This document shows, one piece after another, positions 12,385 through 15,149 of a DNA stretch of 15,149 bases. The notes under the pieces are model-generated. The model was not told the DNA's origin. It was given only the letters and a program-made list of their open reading frames with translations, and made no database searches. Within the stretch, counting starts at the first letter, position 1; every line of letters begins with the position of its first letter. Origin of the DNA: Chloroflexota bacterium (GTDB taxonomy: Bacteria; Chloroflexota; Anaerolineae; Anaerolineales; VGOW01); assembly GCA_016215145.1 (NCBI GenBank), contig JACRLA010000040.1, positions 1 through 15,149 on the forward strand, written 5' to 3'. Made by a program: the position numbers and the translations under genes.

Positions 12385-15149
<2,765 letters not shown>

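Overview
The window looks like a chromosomal segment of a Chloroflexota bacterium, probably Anaerolineae-like. Three things suggest this: lipoproteins and anchored proteins with long Pro/Thr/Ala linkers, an FMN-riboswitch-controlled NMT1-type riboflavin transporter of the RibXY kind, and intergenic DNA packed with palindromic repeats. The assignment is an inference. No phage, insertion sequence or CRISPR locus is visible.

Layout. 1-394 (-): start of a YchF-type ATPase. 445-808 (-): a minimal nucleotidyltransferase broken by a tandem duplication. 816-937 (+): promoter and tRNA-Leu(CAA). 999-2144 (+): two tandem paralogous membrane-anchored proteins, the first frameshifted, so that one long open frame looks like a fusion. 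2281-2724 (+): a small conserved protein. 2972-3721 (-): a YceI-like lipoprotein. 3868-4876 (-): an AEC-family permease broken by a 97-bp duplication. 4940-5995 (-): bifunctional phosphoglucose/phosphomannose isomerase. 6059-6880 (-): RsmI. 6962-7801 (-): an anchored Pro/Thr-linker protein. 7908-8900 (-): a parvulin-type foldase lipoprotein. 8925-12118 (-): promoter, FMN riboswitch, two terminators, permease, substrate-binding lipoprotein and ATPase (broken by a 28-bp duplication), together a riboflavin uptake operon. 12385-15149 (+): a large hybrid histidine kinase cut by the window end at the phospho-acceptor of its second receiver domain.

Two features stand out beyond the genes. First, three perfect short tandem duplications (19, 97 and 28 bp) each break a conserved gene, and removing one copy restores the full frame every time. 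They are either assembly joins or real recent lesions. Second, at least six 33-nt hairpins share an exact 15-3-15 architecture but have different, internally complementary arms. Four lie in or just upstream of the riboflavin operon leader, and one sits inside a peripheral loop of the FMN riboswitch. Other repeat families fill almost every intergenic gap, and some supply start codons, stop codons and in-frame coding sequence.
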